Origin: Bryoerythrophyllum caledonicum
Lineage: Eukaryota > Streptophyta > Bryopsida > Pottiales > Pottiaceae
Reading direction: 5' to 3'
Assembly: GCA_963971425.1 (NCBI GenBank)
Contig: OZ020515.1
Span: 8,572,291-8,636,290 of the forward strand
Length of the DNA: 64,000 nt
Shown: piece by piece, positions 22,849 to 36,979 of the stretch
Position numbering within the stretch: the first letter of the stretch is position 1
How the letters are laid out: each line of letters starts with the position of its first letter
Program-made: the position numbers and the translations under genes
The notes under the pieces: model-generated
Told to the model about the DNA's origin: nothing
Database searches by the model: none
The model's input: only the letters and a program-made list of their open reading frames with translations

Positions 22849-23652
22849 TTATCTTCTAGATTGATGGAATCTGACTACTGTCCAAAAATCTAATGGGGCC
22901 TTTGTCCGGGGTGTAGAAGACCAACTATGTCTTTGGAAGTAGTATGGGGTGGCGTGGGCATGTTCATGCAAGTGTTTGGCATTTCTATGTGATTTATCTA
23001 GTCCTTCTTTAGCTAATTTATCCACTTGTTTGTTTCCTTTGATATTGACATGTGCTCTAACTCTATGGACAATTGTAATTTGTGTGCAGTTTTGTAGCAT
23101 ATGAACCATAGATGTTAGTGTGGCTTGGTCAGGGTGGCTATTGTGGAGGGTAGGGTGTGTTATTTGTGTATTTCATAGATACAATTTCGTTTATACAGTC
23201 TGTAGAGATGTGTGCGGATTCATTAGCATATTGTGTAGTGATAATTTGAAGGGTTTTATGGAGGGCCATCATTTATGCTTGGAGGATATTTTGAATTCCA
23301 TGTAGTCTTTTGGATATTTTTATTTCTTTGGTAAAGTTGTATATGCCATATCCTGCTTTTTCTTTGTGCCAATTGGACTTACTTCTGTTGGTTTTTGAAA
23401 GAACCATTTGTTTGGTAACTATATGCAGGTTCAAATTTTGAAGGGATATAGTCACAATATGTGGGGAGAGGGGGTGGTGTAGTGAGGCGGGCTTGTGTCA
23501 TGTTTGAATATTTCAATTGAGACCATTTTTTGTTGCGATTCACCGTGGTTTGGAGAAGTGTAGGTGGGGTTATTTTTGTGAATAATCGGCACATGTTGAG
23601 GTTGTTTGTTATGGAGGTCCTCATATATATATGTTAGGCAATGAATATTCAA
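22849..23652 (-). pseudogene. LINE 3' fragment with RNase H remnants
   Basis: On the minus strand, near 23360-23273, AGYGIYNFTKEIK and KRLHGIQNILQA resemble the start of a LINE RNase H domain. Further on (about 23060-22960), ITIVHRVRAHVNIKGNKQVD followed by KLAKEGL is its C-terminal block (H-V-x-I-x-G-N-x-x-V-D). Frames change between blocks and the middle of the domain is eroded. The sense strand is A/C-rich, like the LINE at 40-43 kb, suggesting the same family. Confidence 0.65.
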
Positions 23653-23659
23653 ATGTATA

Positions 23660-25348
23660 CATAATTATATGAATGGAAAATGCCCACGTATGTATGTCAA
23701 TATACTGGAGATTGGAAATACTCAAGTAATTTACAAACAATGTTCAAACCATTGAACAAGTTTTGTGTATTCCGAAAGAATTTATGAGGTTTTATCAAAT
23801 TGTCTGGTAAACAATTTTTTATTACATGGATATCAAATTTTTTTTTAAAATTCAATTATTATTCACTAATAATAATTACAATGTATATCCTTCCATAATG
23901 TCTACTTCATTGAAAGTATTATATAAAGACTAACCTCTTACATACATAATCTTATTTTCTTCTATAGGTTTCTTAATTGAATACATGACATCACATTAGT
24001 TTTTGGTGACTTTCTTTGGTTACAAATATTAATGATTGAGATAGAATTAGATCAATTTAATTACCAAACACTTCAAACATCTAGACAACAGATTAGTACA
24101 TACTATTTGTTTTACTAGTTTTCATTGTAACCCTAAAGTGCCTTTTCACTATCATAATAGAATTTTCAAATTGAATGTAATTTTTACCATCAATGTATGA
24201 TTTGGAACTTTTGATTTTTACATACAAATTAACAATGTCAAGAACTTTTATGTTTCAATTTATGAAAAATTAAGTATTATTTTATAAAAAATGGTACATT
24301 ATTATATCGATCGTTGTAGCAAAATAAATAATTTGACTTCTCATGCATGCTGGTCATATTTTGTTTTAAAATTTATATCTAAGTTTCTAAGAAAGTTTGG
24401 ATGATCAATAAAAGCAATGGATTAGAATCAATTGAATTTGAATGATGAGAATACAAAGTGTTTATCCTCTACAACTAATTGATTAAAAGGTAAGTAAAAT
24501 AATCAATTAATTTCACATGAAATGTTTTTATTTAAATTTATATCTATATTTTTATCTAAGTTATGAAGCTATTATCAAAATTTAACTAAGATATTATTTA
24601 ACATGAAATCATGAAAATCATGAACAAGTCTTTTGTATAATTTATAATTCATAATTTTGACAATAGTAGTTGTTGAAATAAACATTTAAAAACTACAAAT
24701 CTTCTATGCTTAGGGTTTTGAATTACAACAAAATAATTAACATGAGGCATTCAAGGGAGAATTAAAATACACATGCTCATAGAATAAACGAATTGGCGAT
24801 GTGAAAGAGCAATTGTACACATCGCAATGTCCAGATTGATCCTCCTCGTACCTCTATTGGAGCCCTCAACAACCCTTATTGGGCGTCAAAAACCTCTTTC
24901 ATTTAAAAAGAAACACAATGCACAGTTAATAAAACTTATAATTTCTTTAGTAGACAATGATTCATATACATAAATAGATAAAATATAACTTTTGTATACA
25001 AAAATCACATCTTATAAATGGAATGTATCTTTATTATTATAATATATTTGGAAGATCTAAAGTAGAATAAACTATTTCAATGCAAGTAGGATTTATTTGA
25101 ATTTAATGATTTGAAGCTTTATGCATATTTCAAGAAAATAAGATATATTTTCCTTTTTGAAAATTTTATTAAATAATACTTTATAATTTTATATTTATGA
25201 CAATTTTAGATGCTTGGATTGCAAATCATGAACATTTGTATAGAAAACTAAAATGGTGTAATAACATTTTTGTGAGTAATTTTGGTAGTGGGTGGTTTAT
25301 GGATAGAATATCGCATGCTAGCAAAAAAAGGCGAAGGGACATTCTCAG
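23660..25348. other. AT-rich stretch upstream of the MOK kinase
   Basis: Very AT-rich. It should contain the first exon of the kinase gene (start codon and Gly-rich loop), since the first recognisable exon begins mid-domain at 25349, but I could not find it here. Confidence 0.35.
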
Positions 25349-28300
25349 AGGTTTTGAAAGCACAATGTATCAAAACAAGCAAATATGTAGCCATCAAGTG
25401 TATGAAGAACAACTTCAACAATATAGATCAGGTGCATAATAATATAATTTTTAGATTATAATATATAATATATGTGTTACTTAGATTTTACAATCTACTA
25501 CTTATATTAAAAAATCAACATTTATAATTTGTGATTATTTTGCATTTCATATTTTTTCATTATTCTACTTTGATTATACATCTTTGGGTTTTTTTATAAA
25601 GATAAATTGTATTTGTGTACGCTTATAAATCAAATGACAATGTATAATTTGAGATTTTATTTTTGGTTGATATTGATATTCTATTTTACAAGTCAAACCC
25701 ATTTCAATAGACTTATAAGCAATGAAGATGTGTGGTTAGGTAACAAGCTTGAGGGAGATTCAAGCTTTGCAAAGGCTGTCTCCTCATCCAAATGTCGTAA
25801 AACTTCTGGAAGTCTTATAGTATGTTGTTTGAATCCTTTATGTAGACAATAAAATTGATATATTTATATATATATATATATATATATATAGAGATTTTGT
25901 TCATTTTAGATGTTGAATAATTTAAAGGTAAAATTTATAAAAACTTATATTTTTCTCAAATTTGAAAAATATTATGATCCTTGTAAAATCTTCAACATTG
26001 ACACTATTGCATCTTATAGCATTCATCATATACCTAAATGTTTAGCGATTGTTTGACTCAAATTAGTACTTAATGGACTTTTTTCAATGTTTTTAAAAAA
26101 CTACAGCGACCAACCAACAGGAAGACTTGCTCTAGTTTTTGAATTGATGGATATGAACATATATGAGCTCATTAGAGGACGTCGCAATTATGTGGCAGAA
26201 GACCGAATCAAAAGTTATATGTATCAACTAATGAAAGGTCAATCCATAATCATTTTCTACAATCAATTAAATTTATCCTAGCCTAAAGTCATGTTTGGCT
26301 TTGATCAATGCAAAATAGGCAAGCCAAATTAAGTAGGAAATTATTACGTGAAAATTCCAAAATTAAAAAATATATTATTAAACAAAATTTGCCACCAAAA
26401 GTGACATCAATGGAAAAGCCTTGGTCTCTAGATGTACATTCATGAAGAATTCAATTTGGAACTCCTAGGTCTTGAGTTCATACTCCATGGTCATCAAAAT
26501 ATACACAATGTAGTAATATAAGATTTCTTGCCAAAAATTGTTTTATTACTTTTTTGAAGGTGTCAAAGCTAGCTTTAGACTACAATAGTAATAGAATGCA
26601 AAAGGACAATATATTAGAACTTCTATCATTGATTCTAAACCACGATTAATGGAATGTTAATGATAATTATATTAGAACTTCTATTCTTAATTTTAAACCA
26701 TTGAGTAATGTTTTGCTGATGCAGCAATGGATCATATGCATCGAAATGGCATATTTCATCGTGATATAAAACCTGAAAATATTCTTATTATGGAAGAAGT
26801 TCTTAAAGTATAAAACAAAACATATACTTTTGATAAGTCTATATATGATGTAGTAGATTTTTTTAAATATGTAAGAATATTAAATTAATAATAAAGATAT
26901 AGTTTCATTAAATTTAATTTTTATAGGTTAACAATTATATATAATATATGACCCAAAAGGTAAAAACTATAGTTCTTATGTATCAAGAAGTTTATGTTGT
27001 AAGTGGAAGGAGGGTTTATAGCTTGCAGATTTTGGAAGTTGCCGAGGAGTTTATTCAAAGCAACCATATACTGAGTATATTTCTACTCGTTGGTAATATA
27101 ACCTTTCAACAATGATAAACTTCTTTGGAGTGATATAAATAAGTTGTTTATGCTTATATTTTATTCCTTTATCTTTTAAAATATAGTACATGAAATGCCA
27201 TTTGACTAAAGCTTTAATGTAATGAATGTTTAAGGTATCGAGCACCAGAATGTTTGTTGACGGATGGATATTACAATTACAAAATGGACATGTGGGGTGT
27301 GGGATGTGTCTTTTTTGAAATTGTTAGTCTCTTTCCTCTTTTCCCAGGTATGAAATGTTTACTATAAACTTATTTTAAAAACATCAAATTCAAGTCTTTA
27401 TGTATATTTTATCAACTTAATACAATGAATATGTTTCCTTTTCAAATTTAAAAAAGCAATGAATACATATTTGTTTATAGATTCATGTTTTATAAGTTTA
27501 TCAATTTTTGAATTGAATCTTTAGGCAACAATGAATTAGATCAAATACAAAAGATTCATAAAATTCTAGGAACGCCACCTCAACAATTATTGGAAAAACT
27601 AAAAAGGTGATTGAATTATGATTTATCAAACATATAATTAAAATTTTAAAAAAAAATAAAAAATTGAATAGTACGGTAATACCTTTTTACATTATCAGAA
27701 GGTCACAACATGCGGATTTTAAGTTTTCCCAACAAGATGGCACTGGAATTGCTCGACTAATTCCGCACGCGTCAACATCATGTGTGGAACTCCTCACCAA
27801 ATTGTTAGCATATAATCCAGATGATCGGTAAACATACAATTGAGTTTTTTTCTACATTGAGTGTAATTTCACACATTTTCACAAGTATTTATATAAGCTT
27901 ACTTATAAAATGAAAAAATACAATAATTGAATTTTTTATCAATTGATTCATAGATATTCTGCTAGACAAGCTTTAAGGCACATCTACTTTAAAGAATTGA
28001 GAGAAAAAGACAAGTTACAACAAGCATTTCACAATGCAAATCGCAATCATAATGTGCGGCCATCCCCTCGGTAAACATTTATATATTGGTGTATCCATTA
28101 AAACAAAATGACTTGATTAACTCCTTGTTGTGACTTTTCACCCTCCAAAATATTTTATGTAAGTTGAAATCTTATTTCACATTGCTTATATTTTCTTCAA
28201 GAGTATAAATGTTTAATAAATCCAACAATTTTTATGCATCTAATTTTGATATTATCTATATAAATTCACATTTTAAAGCATCAATGTGCAACAATGTGGG

Positions 28301-30687
28301 TTTATCAACATACAATTTCAATTCACTAGAATTAGCACCAATAATAACTCCATGAAATTTAAAGTCATATTTAAAAATAAAGAATTATTTTAAAACATGG
28401 ATTGTAGGGTGGTGCCACATGACAATGCAAAACAACGAGATGCATTCAAAGTGAATATCAATGAAAGAAATCCCATTAATCAAATTTTAAGCACGGGTAG
28501 TTCTCCACAATCCATGGCTGGTTTAATGCAAGTTCCAAATATAACAAGCACCTCTAAATCTTCCAAAGAGGTGAGATAATGTTATAATTAGAAAAGTAAA
28601 CTTTATTTCTAAATATATTAGAATATTGTTTGTTCCAAAAAGCCAAAACCTAGGTGATACTCTATTAGACATATATTTCACTAAGTACTATCCTTGCTCT
28701 ATTAGGGACAAATAGGCACTACACTTGTTAACTAATAACAATGTTGAAATGCTTTGATAATCATTTGTGACAATTTTTTAACCGTTTTAAAAAGTATACA
28801 ATATGCAGGATGAAAGAGATGTATTTCGAGAGGGAAATTCAACCCCTCTTTCTAATTTTCCAACTCAAAGAGACAACAATGATGAGGCTTGTAGGGAATT
28901 TGGTCATGCTTTGCCTCCCATCAAAAGCAGTTTATATAATGCTTCTATGCTCTCTCCAAAGATGTCCGGTGCAAATACTAATATTATAAACAATCGATTA
29001 CAAACTCCGAAGGTAGAATTTTCTAATATTCTATAATATTCTCATTTTTTGTTAATGTTTTATTTTTCTCATCACATGTTCCAACTCTTAATAAAACTAG
29101 AAAAACATGCATTTAACTAAAAATACAAATTATTCTAATTAAATATAGAGTCAAAAATCACATAGTCATAAATCAATAAAGACTATGAAAGGAACAAAAA
29201 GTCATCGTGCGCTCCCAGAGGTTTCACCAAAGAATGCAATGAGTAGTTACAAGCCTGGTGAACCACCTCCATATAAAAAACGTGCAAATAATAGCAAGTA
29301 AGAAATAATCTTTTCTCTAATTGCATTAAAAACATCAAAAAACAAAAGTATTGTTTACATATGCATTTGATATTTGATGTTTTGACAATTTTCTTATAGA
29401 CTATAGTACAAAAATAACTATTAGTATATATTTTAAAAAATGATTTCTAAATTATAGCAAATAAAAAAATTCCATAAGTTTTGAAATTAGACATAATGTA
29501 GAGATATTAGGATGATATTCAAATTTTGATCTAGTTATCTAACATACACATCTATATATTTATCACATCTTATGAATATTGACTTCCAAAAGACTTTTAA
29601 CCATGAAGTTATATTTTTTGCTACTTAAAAGTTCATCCTTTGTTTTTTTTTAAGAAATTTGTTAAAAACTAATTTAGACATAATCCAAATAAAGAAATTA
29701 AAAAAGGACCAATGCTTTAAGAGAATTGGCTTATTGACCATTCTCAAATTTTTTTAGAAACTTCAATCTTTTAAGGATATATTAGTATTACTTATATATT
29801 CTGATTAATATAAATATTTATACAAATTTACTAAAATAATTTTTTTTTTGACACTCTATAATAAAAAATCTTTTGTAATTTTGACTTGAATGAATGGCTA
29901 TGATAATATAGTTTAGAAGCTTGATTTTTGAACATTATTTTATTTTAAATACATTTCCAATATATTTTTAATGAATGAATTGCTTAATGAGAACATAATT
30001 ATTATTTTATAATCCTTATGATAAAAAACTATGGTTGATTGCTTTAATTGGTTCAAATCCATTTGCAAATTTGTGAAAGACTCAATTTTTTTCTAGCTTT
30101 TATCAAGTTGTATTTAAGATTTTTTAAGGTTTTGGATATATATTTTAGTTAATGTCCTTGAAAAAAAATTTAACATAGGTATTAATCAAATATCAAGTAT
30201 GTCAATTAGATATGTTTATTAAGACTTGATATGAAGAAAGCTTATTAAGTATGTTCACTGAGACTTGATATTAAGTTTGTTTTACCATTTGTAATTCAGG
30301 TATTTGAGTCCTTATTCCCAGAGACACAAATGAATTACAAATGGTAAAACATACTTAATACTGAGTTGATATTGATTTTTTGGGCCAACACTAAGTTCAT
30401 AATCTATACAACAACAATTAATAGTTGTTGGTATTTTGACAATTATTGGGTCTAAAGAATAACTATTATTATCAATGGTCAGATCCAAAGAATTGGTGTA
30501 TCATCAATCTGGAAGAAAAGAAGAAATAAAAACAAATAGGCTTTGTGGAGGAGGAGAATCACAACAAAGTGGTGCAAATATGACATTTCCTCAATGCAAA
30601 AATAGTGGAATTTCTAGTGCTACTTATTTCAGTTTGGGTAGAACAAATCAACCGGACTTTAAATACCAAAAAACACTTATCTACTAG
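25349..30687 (+). CDS. MOK: MOK-type ciliary protein kinase (RCK family)
   Basis: MOK is a CMGC/RCK serine-threonine kinase tied to cilia and flagella. Exons: 25349-25431 ([20 protein letters not shown], catalytic Lys); 25740-25819 ([20 protein letters not shown]); 26107-26237 ([18 protein letters not shown], a MOK hallmark); 26725-26807 ([19 protein letters not shown], catalytic loop); 27022-27092 ([26 protein letters not shown]); 27235-27347 ([20 protein letters not shown]); 27525-27606; 27699-27827; 27954-28070; 28408-28570; 28809-29012; 29149-29297; 30483-30687. All junctions checked are GT-AG and in phase, without internal stops. The first exon (start and Gly-rich loop) is missing from my reading. 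The tail past the kinase domain (about 250 residues) is Ser/Asn-rich. Introns are short and very AT-rich. Confidence 0.87.
25858..25891. repeat. (TA)n microsatellite in a kinase intron
   Basis: A run of alternating TA, about 17 units with one break, lies in the intron after the second recognised MOK exon. Confidence 0.9.
30264..30362. repeat. fold-back hairpin in the last MOK intron
   Basis: Arms of about 33 bp (left core GTTTTACCATTTGTAATTCA, right core TGAATTACAAATGGTAAAAC) are separated by about 33 bp. The wider arms match with a few mismatches (TTGATATTAAGT / ACTTAATACTGAG). It may be a tiny MITE or a structured intron element. Confidence 0.8.
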
Positions 30688-30689
30688 AA

Positions 30690-32600
30690 ATTATATATCA
30701 CAATTTTTCTATTATTAATTCAAAAGATTAATGGTCCAATCCACTGGCTTTTAAATTAAAAAAATACAAAAAGTCTGTAGTTGCATAGAGATGAACTTTG
30801 TAAGATTTGTAAGACTTGTGAATAACATTATAATTGGGGGTACAACCAATATTAAAGTTCAACATTTGATGTTGTGAGTGTTTACAATCTATTGAAAAGC
30901 CCTTATAATATTAAAAATATACATGAGATTTGACTACAAAGCCACTAAATGCAAAAACAAATATGTTTCTCACTTCATTAATTCTTGAAGACCTATGGGA
31001 GAATTTTTCCTAGGAGAACCTACGAGCGTAATAGATTATGCAAAACATCATCCACATAGTGAATGCATTTTATTGCGACCCCACTTCACGGAAATCATCG
31101 TAGTTTGCTAATGCATGCTTTCATTTTCGTGGCATCGATTGCAGTAAATGCTCAACTTGCTCCACATGTATATTTTCCTCACATTTTCCTTGGAGGTGGC
31201 TTGTAGCGTTTGCTACAAAGATTGGCGTGCTCCAAACAACCCAAATTGAAGGCTTGTCCTTAAAGAATTCAAATAGCTTGAAATGAATCAATTCCGAGCA
31301 CAAGCATTAAGAAAAATCAAGAAGCTTGGTCTCGCTACGCCTCTTTTCAAAAACCTACATGGCACATCTATAGTGGACAATACCAAATGCCTAGTCAACA
31401 AATTTGAACCAATAAAGATTATCCACATGCGCAAGTTGAGCCAACCCAACAAGAACATCTCATGGATAAATGAGATGATTACTATGTTCAACATAACGTG
31501 AATAGCCCTTTGCAAGCTTAAGCACAAGAGAACTGATACTTCTTCAAGCTCTCTATCTTCCTAATTAAAAAAACTTAAAAGAAAAATAAGGAAACCGGAA
31601 AATAATTAATGAAGATTTCATAAATGCATATCTTATGAAAAGAATTCCGTACTTTGTAAATCTTGATTAGTTTTCAAATTTAAATAGATAACAAATTTTG
31701 AATAGGAAAATCATTTTCTCTTACATATATTTCAATGGTGATTTGTAATTAAATAGCATAGTGTCTCTAAAATCTTGGTAAAAGTCTACTTTAGAATGTT
31801 GTTGTAATACAACAAAATAGAACAAAATTAGGCATAGCTTTCAAAATGATTTCTATCAACTCACAAATCAAGTAATGAAATTGTGATTTTATTTTAGTAA
31901 AATTATTCTAGAAATAACATCAAACAAGTTATAGAGCAAAATATATAACCACACATGAATCATTATATTTTGATTTCATTGTCTTTATGATTTAATTTTT
32001 TTCCCCATTGTATATGTTTTTAATCAGTTAACTACAATACTACAATAAATTACACTTAACTAAATTGCTTGTACATTCACAAACAACCTAAAAAAGTGAA
32101 TTGCAACATATTCACCTCACAACCTAAAGAAATCAAAGCAATAATGTCTATATAATGACAACAAATAAGAATGAACTTTAGCAATTGATATATATGTGGT
32201 GGAAAAAAATGATCGGGAATTTAAGCAAAATATGTTAAATGCAATAGAATCATGTGTACAATGGTTTATATCTTATTTTTAAAAATGAATTTTCTTTCAT
32301 GTGTATCAAAAACTGTTTTTCTTTACTCATCTTTTCTTGAATAATAAGACCACCAAACTTTCATACAACCACGTGAAAAACACCCACATTAAAGCTCTTT
32401 CATTTCTATTTAGCCCTTTAAAGACAAGAGGCTCATAGGTGGTCACTTTTAAAGCAATTTGCAAATTTGGTGGACCAATACTTCATCTCTCTTTGATCCA
32501 TGGCCTAAATTAAGTTCCTTGGATCCGTGCGCTTCCAATAAATGTAGTGAGAATGTGCTAAGGAGTCTAACGGGCAAACTGTAGTGATGTTTGTAGTAAC
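30690..32600. other. AT-rich stretch without a gene
   Basis: Between the MOK stop codon and the pogo-type element. Only short AT-rich ORFs; a G/C-richer patch at 31.0-31.5 kb has overlapping ORFs on both strands without recognisable content. Confidence 0.45.
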
Positions 32601-32602
32601 TA

Positions 32603-35600
32603 AGGTCGAATGCCCCAAAACCAGCACCGCCCCCATAGGCGTACCGTAGCCCTCCCCAGAAGCACCACTAGTGATGTCAGAATTCCGTGATATGTGGATC
32701 TGGGCGCCTGATTTGGGTTATCAACCCTAGTGGAGTACTGTGTCATTGGAATTCAATATGGGTGGCGGCTGAAGCGGTTTTAGAATGCCTCATATATTGT
32801 AAAGAACACTTGTAAGTTGGTGGAATTAGGAAACATATGAAAGTGGTTTCCCGATTTGGACGTCACGTTGTGTGGTTGGTGTTATCACATATTAATACAT
32901 GCCGTTGTATTGCTTTCACATTCCAATCGGGGCTATGTGTACACTGTTGCATGACAAAATTTCACACATTCCATGACAGAAATATCAACCACTCCTTACA
33001 ATATAATGAGCGTTCAAGTGTTTAATTTCATTGAGAGCGGTGGCATTCGACCTTAGCGTGAGTGAGCAAGGACTCAGGTTCGGTCAATTCCTGCAGTGCA
33101 ACCTCGGCATCATGTCTGCCATAGACTTAGCTACCGATGAGGGCTTCACCTACTCTGAAGGAGATGACTATGAGGATCGTGCATGTGAGGTGGGCACTAA
33201 TGATGAGTACAAGGATGGATTACAATCGAGCAGTAGTGACGACGAAGAACGCCGCAGCACCCAGCCGGTGGACTACAACAACCTACAGCTGGAGCAGGAG
33301 CATCGCAGTCGACGCCGGAGGGAGTGCCGCGGGGCGTGGCCTGCACCAACGGAGGTGGCGTCCAACATTCCAGGCGCCGTTGATCATCGCTCGGGCTTCG
33401 TCGAGGGTCACAGGGGGGCGGCATTGGGACAAAGCGGTGACTGCAGGGGTCGAGATGTACAAGGCCGTGGGCAGCAGAGTTCGAGACGCTCACATGGAGC
33501 TGCGATGGGAGGAGACTCCGCTTGTCGGCAGGGGTGTCGAGCCACTGTGGTCGGCATCTCCTTGTTCACAAATCGTGCTCGTGGTGGGGGGAGAATTCGG
33601 AGGGGCTTACATGATCCTACGCAGCAATCTCAGCCAACTTCGGAGGGGTTAAATTCTGGAAGAGAGGGAGTTGAATTACGGACAGATGCGCGATTTCCAA
33701 GACAACATCGACAGCGGAAGAACGGGAACTGGACAGATGAAGACTTGAGACGTGCTATGGCAGCAGTAAACAATGAGGAGACCATGAAGAAAGCAGCTCA
33801 AGAAAATAACATACCTTACTCGTTGTTCCGTGATCATTGCTATGGGAAGACAAGGAGTAGGAGGCGTGGAGTTGAGGGTGTTCTCACGCCTGAAGAAGAG
33901 AATCAGATTGTTGATTACCTTGTGAAGATGTGCGACATGGGTTTCGGCTTATCACCTAGTGCACTAAAGGTGAAAGTTTATGAGATCACGAAAAACAGAT
34001 GGACACCATTTAGGGACGGGATTCCTGGTGGAGGTTGGATGCGGTGGTTCAGGCATCGTCACCCGAAACTTACTGTCAGAGCTGCTCAAGGGCTGGAGGG
34101 TGCACGAGCCCGTGCTCTATGCCCTGAGAATGTGCAATCTCTATACAGGAATTTAGAATGCCTATACAGCTTGCACAATTACCCACCCGAGCGCATCTGG
34201 AACTGCGACGAGTCTGGCGCCCAAGCAGGTAATTTGCACGCTTTTTCCTATGAATTGCACAGAAATGCATGATAAGTGAAATCAAGAAGGGGTAGACTTA
34301 CCGAGAGCCACTCATGCTCTATGCAATTGCTGATTGAATGCATGCATGTACTCATGATGGTCACCGAACATGCTGCATGCTCAAATCTCACTGATCGCTC
34401 CGAAGGTGCTCATTGACCGCTGAACCTGCATGTAAACATGAGTGCTGTTAGTGAGGTCTACTGTTACTGGTTGCTGCAGAAGTTGTGAATGTGCCGCATC
34501 TATTCATTCAGCGATATACTAACCTTGAGCTACTGACTGCACTGATATGATGTAGGCAAAAGTGGAGGCGGAATGGTGATAGCAAAGACTGGAGCGAAGC
34601 GAGTGCAATCAATAGTACCAAATCAGAGAGAATGGCTCTCAGTTTTGGTATGCGTAAATGCTGCGGGTCAGTCAATTCCATCTTTCTACATTTTTAGAGG
34701 ACGACGCTTTAGATAGAATTACATCATGCATTGTGATCAAGGGGCAACAATGGCAATGCAACCACGAGCGTGGATGACGTCTTACCTTTTTAGTGCCTCT
34801 ATATCTCATTTCATTGCATCGATTAGACGTCATAGTGTTATATCTCCAGAGCAACGCCATCTGTTAATCCTGGATGGCCACAACTCACACGTTACATTAG
34901 AGGTAGCACGACTAGCTAAGAATGTAGGACTTGATCTAATCAGCCTTCCATCTCACACTTCTCATGCGCTACAACCGCTTGACGTATCTGTCTTTAAAAC
35001 CATTCAAACAATTTTTCAGAGAATATAGGGACTATTGGACGTCACGTAACATAGACCAATCAGCGACAAAAGAAATCTTGGCCCACTGGGTGTGAGGAAA
35101 GCTCTCTCGATTTCCAACATTCGTAGTGGATTCCGAGGCACTGGGATTTACCCTCTAAACAGTCAAGCAGTAGACGCCCACATGACCCCATCAGAGGTTT
35201 ACAGGTCGGCTGGAGGAGGTGACCCCGTGGAGGCACCATCAGCAGTCGAAGGTGAATTACTTGTACAACAACAAGGACAGGAGGAGGCGAGAGGAGATCG
35301 ACAACTGCCGGGAGAGGAAGAGGGGATGAACATACCTGCGGGACCGTCGGCTGGCGGAAAACCCCCTTCCAGCGAGCGCGACATCGCGGCGGACTTCAGC
35401 CACGAACCAGACTCCGCCACAGAGCAGTACTTCGTCGGTGTGGATCCCTCGGACCAGGCTGCGGAGAGCGACGTCGCTCAGTTGGACACGGCAGCTCCAG
35501 AGCCGGAGTCAATCACCCAATTCCTGCAGCTGCCTACGTTCACTCCGAGAGCAACTTCGGGGCGTCGGGATCCGATCGTGGATTTTGCAAAATCTGTGAT

Positions 35601-36977
35601 ACTCATGAGCACAGAGTATGAGGAGGCTGCAGTCGGAATCATAAACGCAAGAGAAGATGTTGTAAAGGAAAAGGAGAGGCAAAAAGAACAACGTGAGGAA
35701 TCAAAGAAACGGAAAATGGCAGAGAGAGAGGAAGCAATGGCTCGAAGAGCAACATCACGTGAGGAGAATCAACGCATGAAGGATTTGAAGGTGGCTGAGA
35801 GGGCCGAATCTCAGGCCAGAAGAGCGGCCGCGCGGGAGGAAGCTGCGCGGGCCAAAGCGGAACGTGCCTACTAGCTGGCCATGGTGAGAGCGGAGAAGGC
35901 AACTGAGCGGTCATGTAGAGCCGAAGAGCAACGAAGTAGTCGTGCACGTAGGGCGTCGGAGACTGTGGAAGTACGACAAAACGACAAGGAAGGGCTTGGG
36001 GATCCGGGCCGCTAGGCAGGGGAGTCTTCGGAGGGGGCGCCCTTACCTCGGGGGCAGCATCTGACCACCCCGTCCTCACAATTCTCTGCGTTTGCACCGC
36101 AGGTGCATGCCCCTCCTTACCACCCATCCCTCACTCCACAACCTCTCCATGCACACTACTTCTTCACTTCGCCTTCAAGCGGCATCCCCTCGCTCTCTCA
36201 ATTTGCCGTAAGTCCACATTCTATGAGGCCCATTACACAAATCCTCAACCCATTCCAAGTCCCTGCAATTCCACGAAGCCATCCCTGGAACACATCCATG
36301 CAACGAGAAGGAGGTCATTTGGAGGAGGGCCTTGGAGGGAGCCGTTGCAACGTCCCTATATGGCGACCCAGTTTAGGACCACCGCGCGGGAGAGAGGGGC
36401 CTAGGAGAGCGCGGGCCAGGCGGACGAAAGGATCGAGTCAGGGAGGAGGCACGCACAACACACCCACAGTGCCAGAGCGGGAGAGGGTAAAATGACGCGC
36501 GGGAGAGGGCGACTGGGCCTCGGATCTGAGAACCAGCTGGAGCGGGAACGCGAGCTAGAACGATCACTTGGCATCACACCGCGCTTTGGGTCTAAGAGGC
36601 CGTGGACACGCTTTACAGCCTGATTATTTGCGGACCACACCGTAGCCTACACACAGGATAGAGTCACACGTGACGCTTATTTTCAGTGGTAGACTCTGCA
36701 GTTTCAACAACCATAGCAAAATGGTTCTGAGTCACTTTAGACACCATAGGATGTTCAACACGGTTTGGACTTAGGAGAACCTACTGATCAGATTTGGATC
36801 ACGAGGTACTTTTGCCTTTGAAAATTTGTATCTATTTCAGTATTGAGTGTTAAATTTTGAAAAAAATTGCATCCTATGAGAAAACTTCTTCCCTATATGG
36901 GAAAAATATACTCCAAAAATAAGCCTCCAAAAAATCCCTCAAAATGCTTAAGTTGGTGGTTTTAGGGCATTCGACCC
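32603..36977 (+). mobile_element. pogo/Tigger-type DNA transposon, 4.4 kb
   Basis: The left end AGGTCGAATGCCCCAAAACC and the right end (complement reads GGGTCGAATGCCCTAAAACC) form TIRs of about 27 bp, flanked by a TA duplication (32601-02, 36978-79). It encodes a CENP-B-like transposase (33.0-35.9 kb) that is now broken. The right-hand 900 bp is GC-rich and then AT-rich; its final 160 bp resembles the MITE at 12.8 kb. Confidence 0.85.
33031..35874 (+). pseudogene. pogo/Tigger-like transposase, disrupted
   Basis: Exon 1 (33031-34228) has an acidic and Arg/Gly-rich N-terminus, a psq-type helix-turn-helix (NWTDEDLRRAMAAVNNEETM, near 33727), a CENP-B/Tc5-type DNA-binding block (LTPEEENQIVDYLVKMCDMG) and the start of the DDE_1 domain (IWNCDESGAQAG, first Asp). 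A GT-AG intron (34229-34555) joins in phase to exon 2 (KSGGGMVIAKTGAKRVQSIV, LLILDGHNSHVT with the second Asp, SHALQPLDVSVFK with the third). Damage: a TAG at 34714, a one-base shift in an A run near 34995, and another shift near 35094. A C-terminal coiled coil (KEKERQKEQREESKKRKMAE) follows to 35874. No longer able to make a full transposase. Confidence 0.85.
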
Positions 36978-36979
36978 TA

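Noticed and set aside
35199-36127. Minus-strand ORFs across the transposase C-terminus
   Set aside because: Pro/Ser/Leu-rich mirror images of the plus-strand coiled coil; no independent support.
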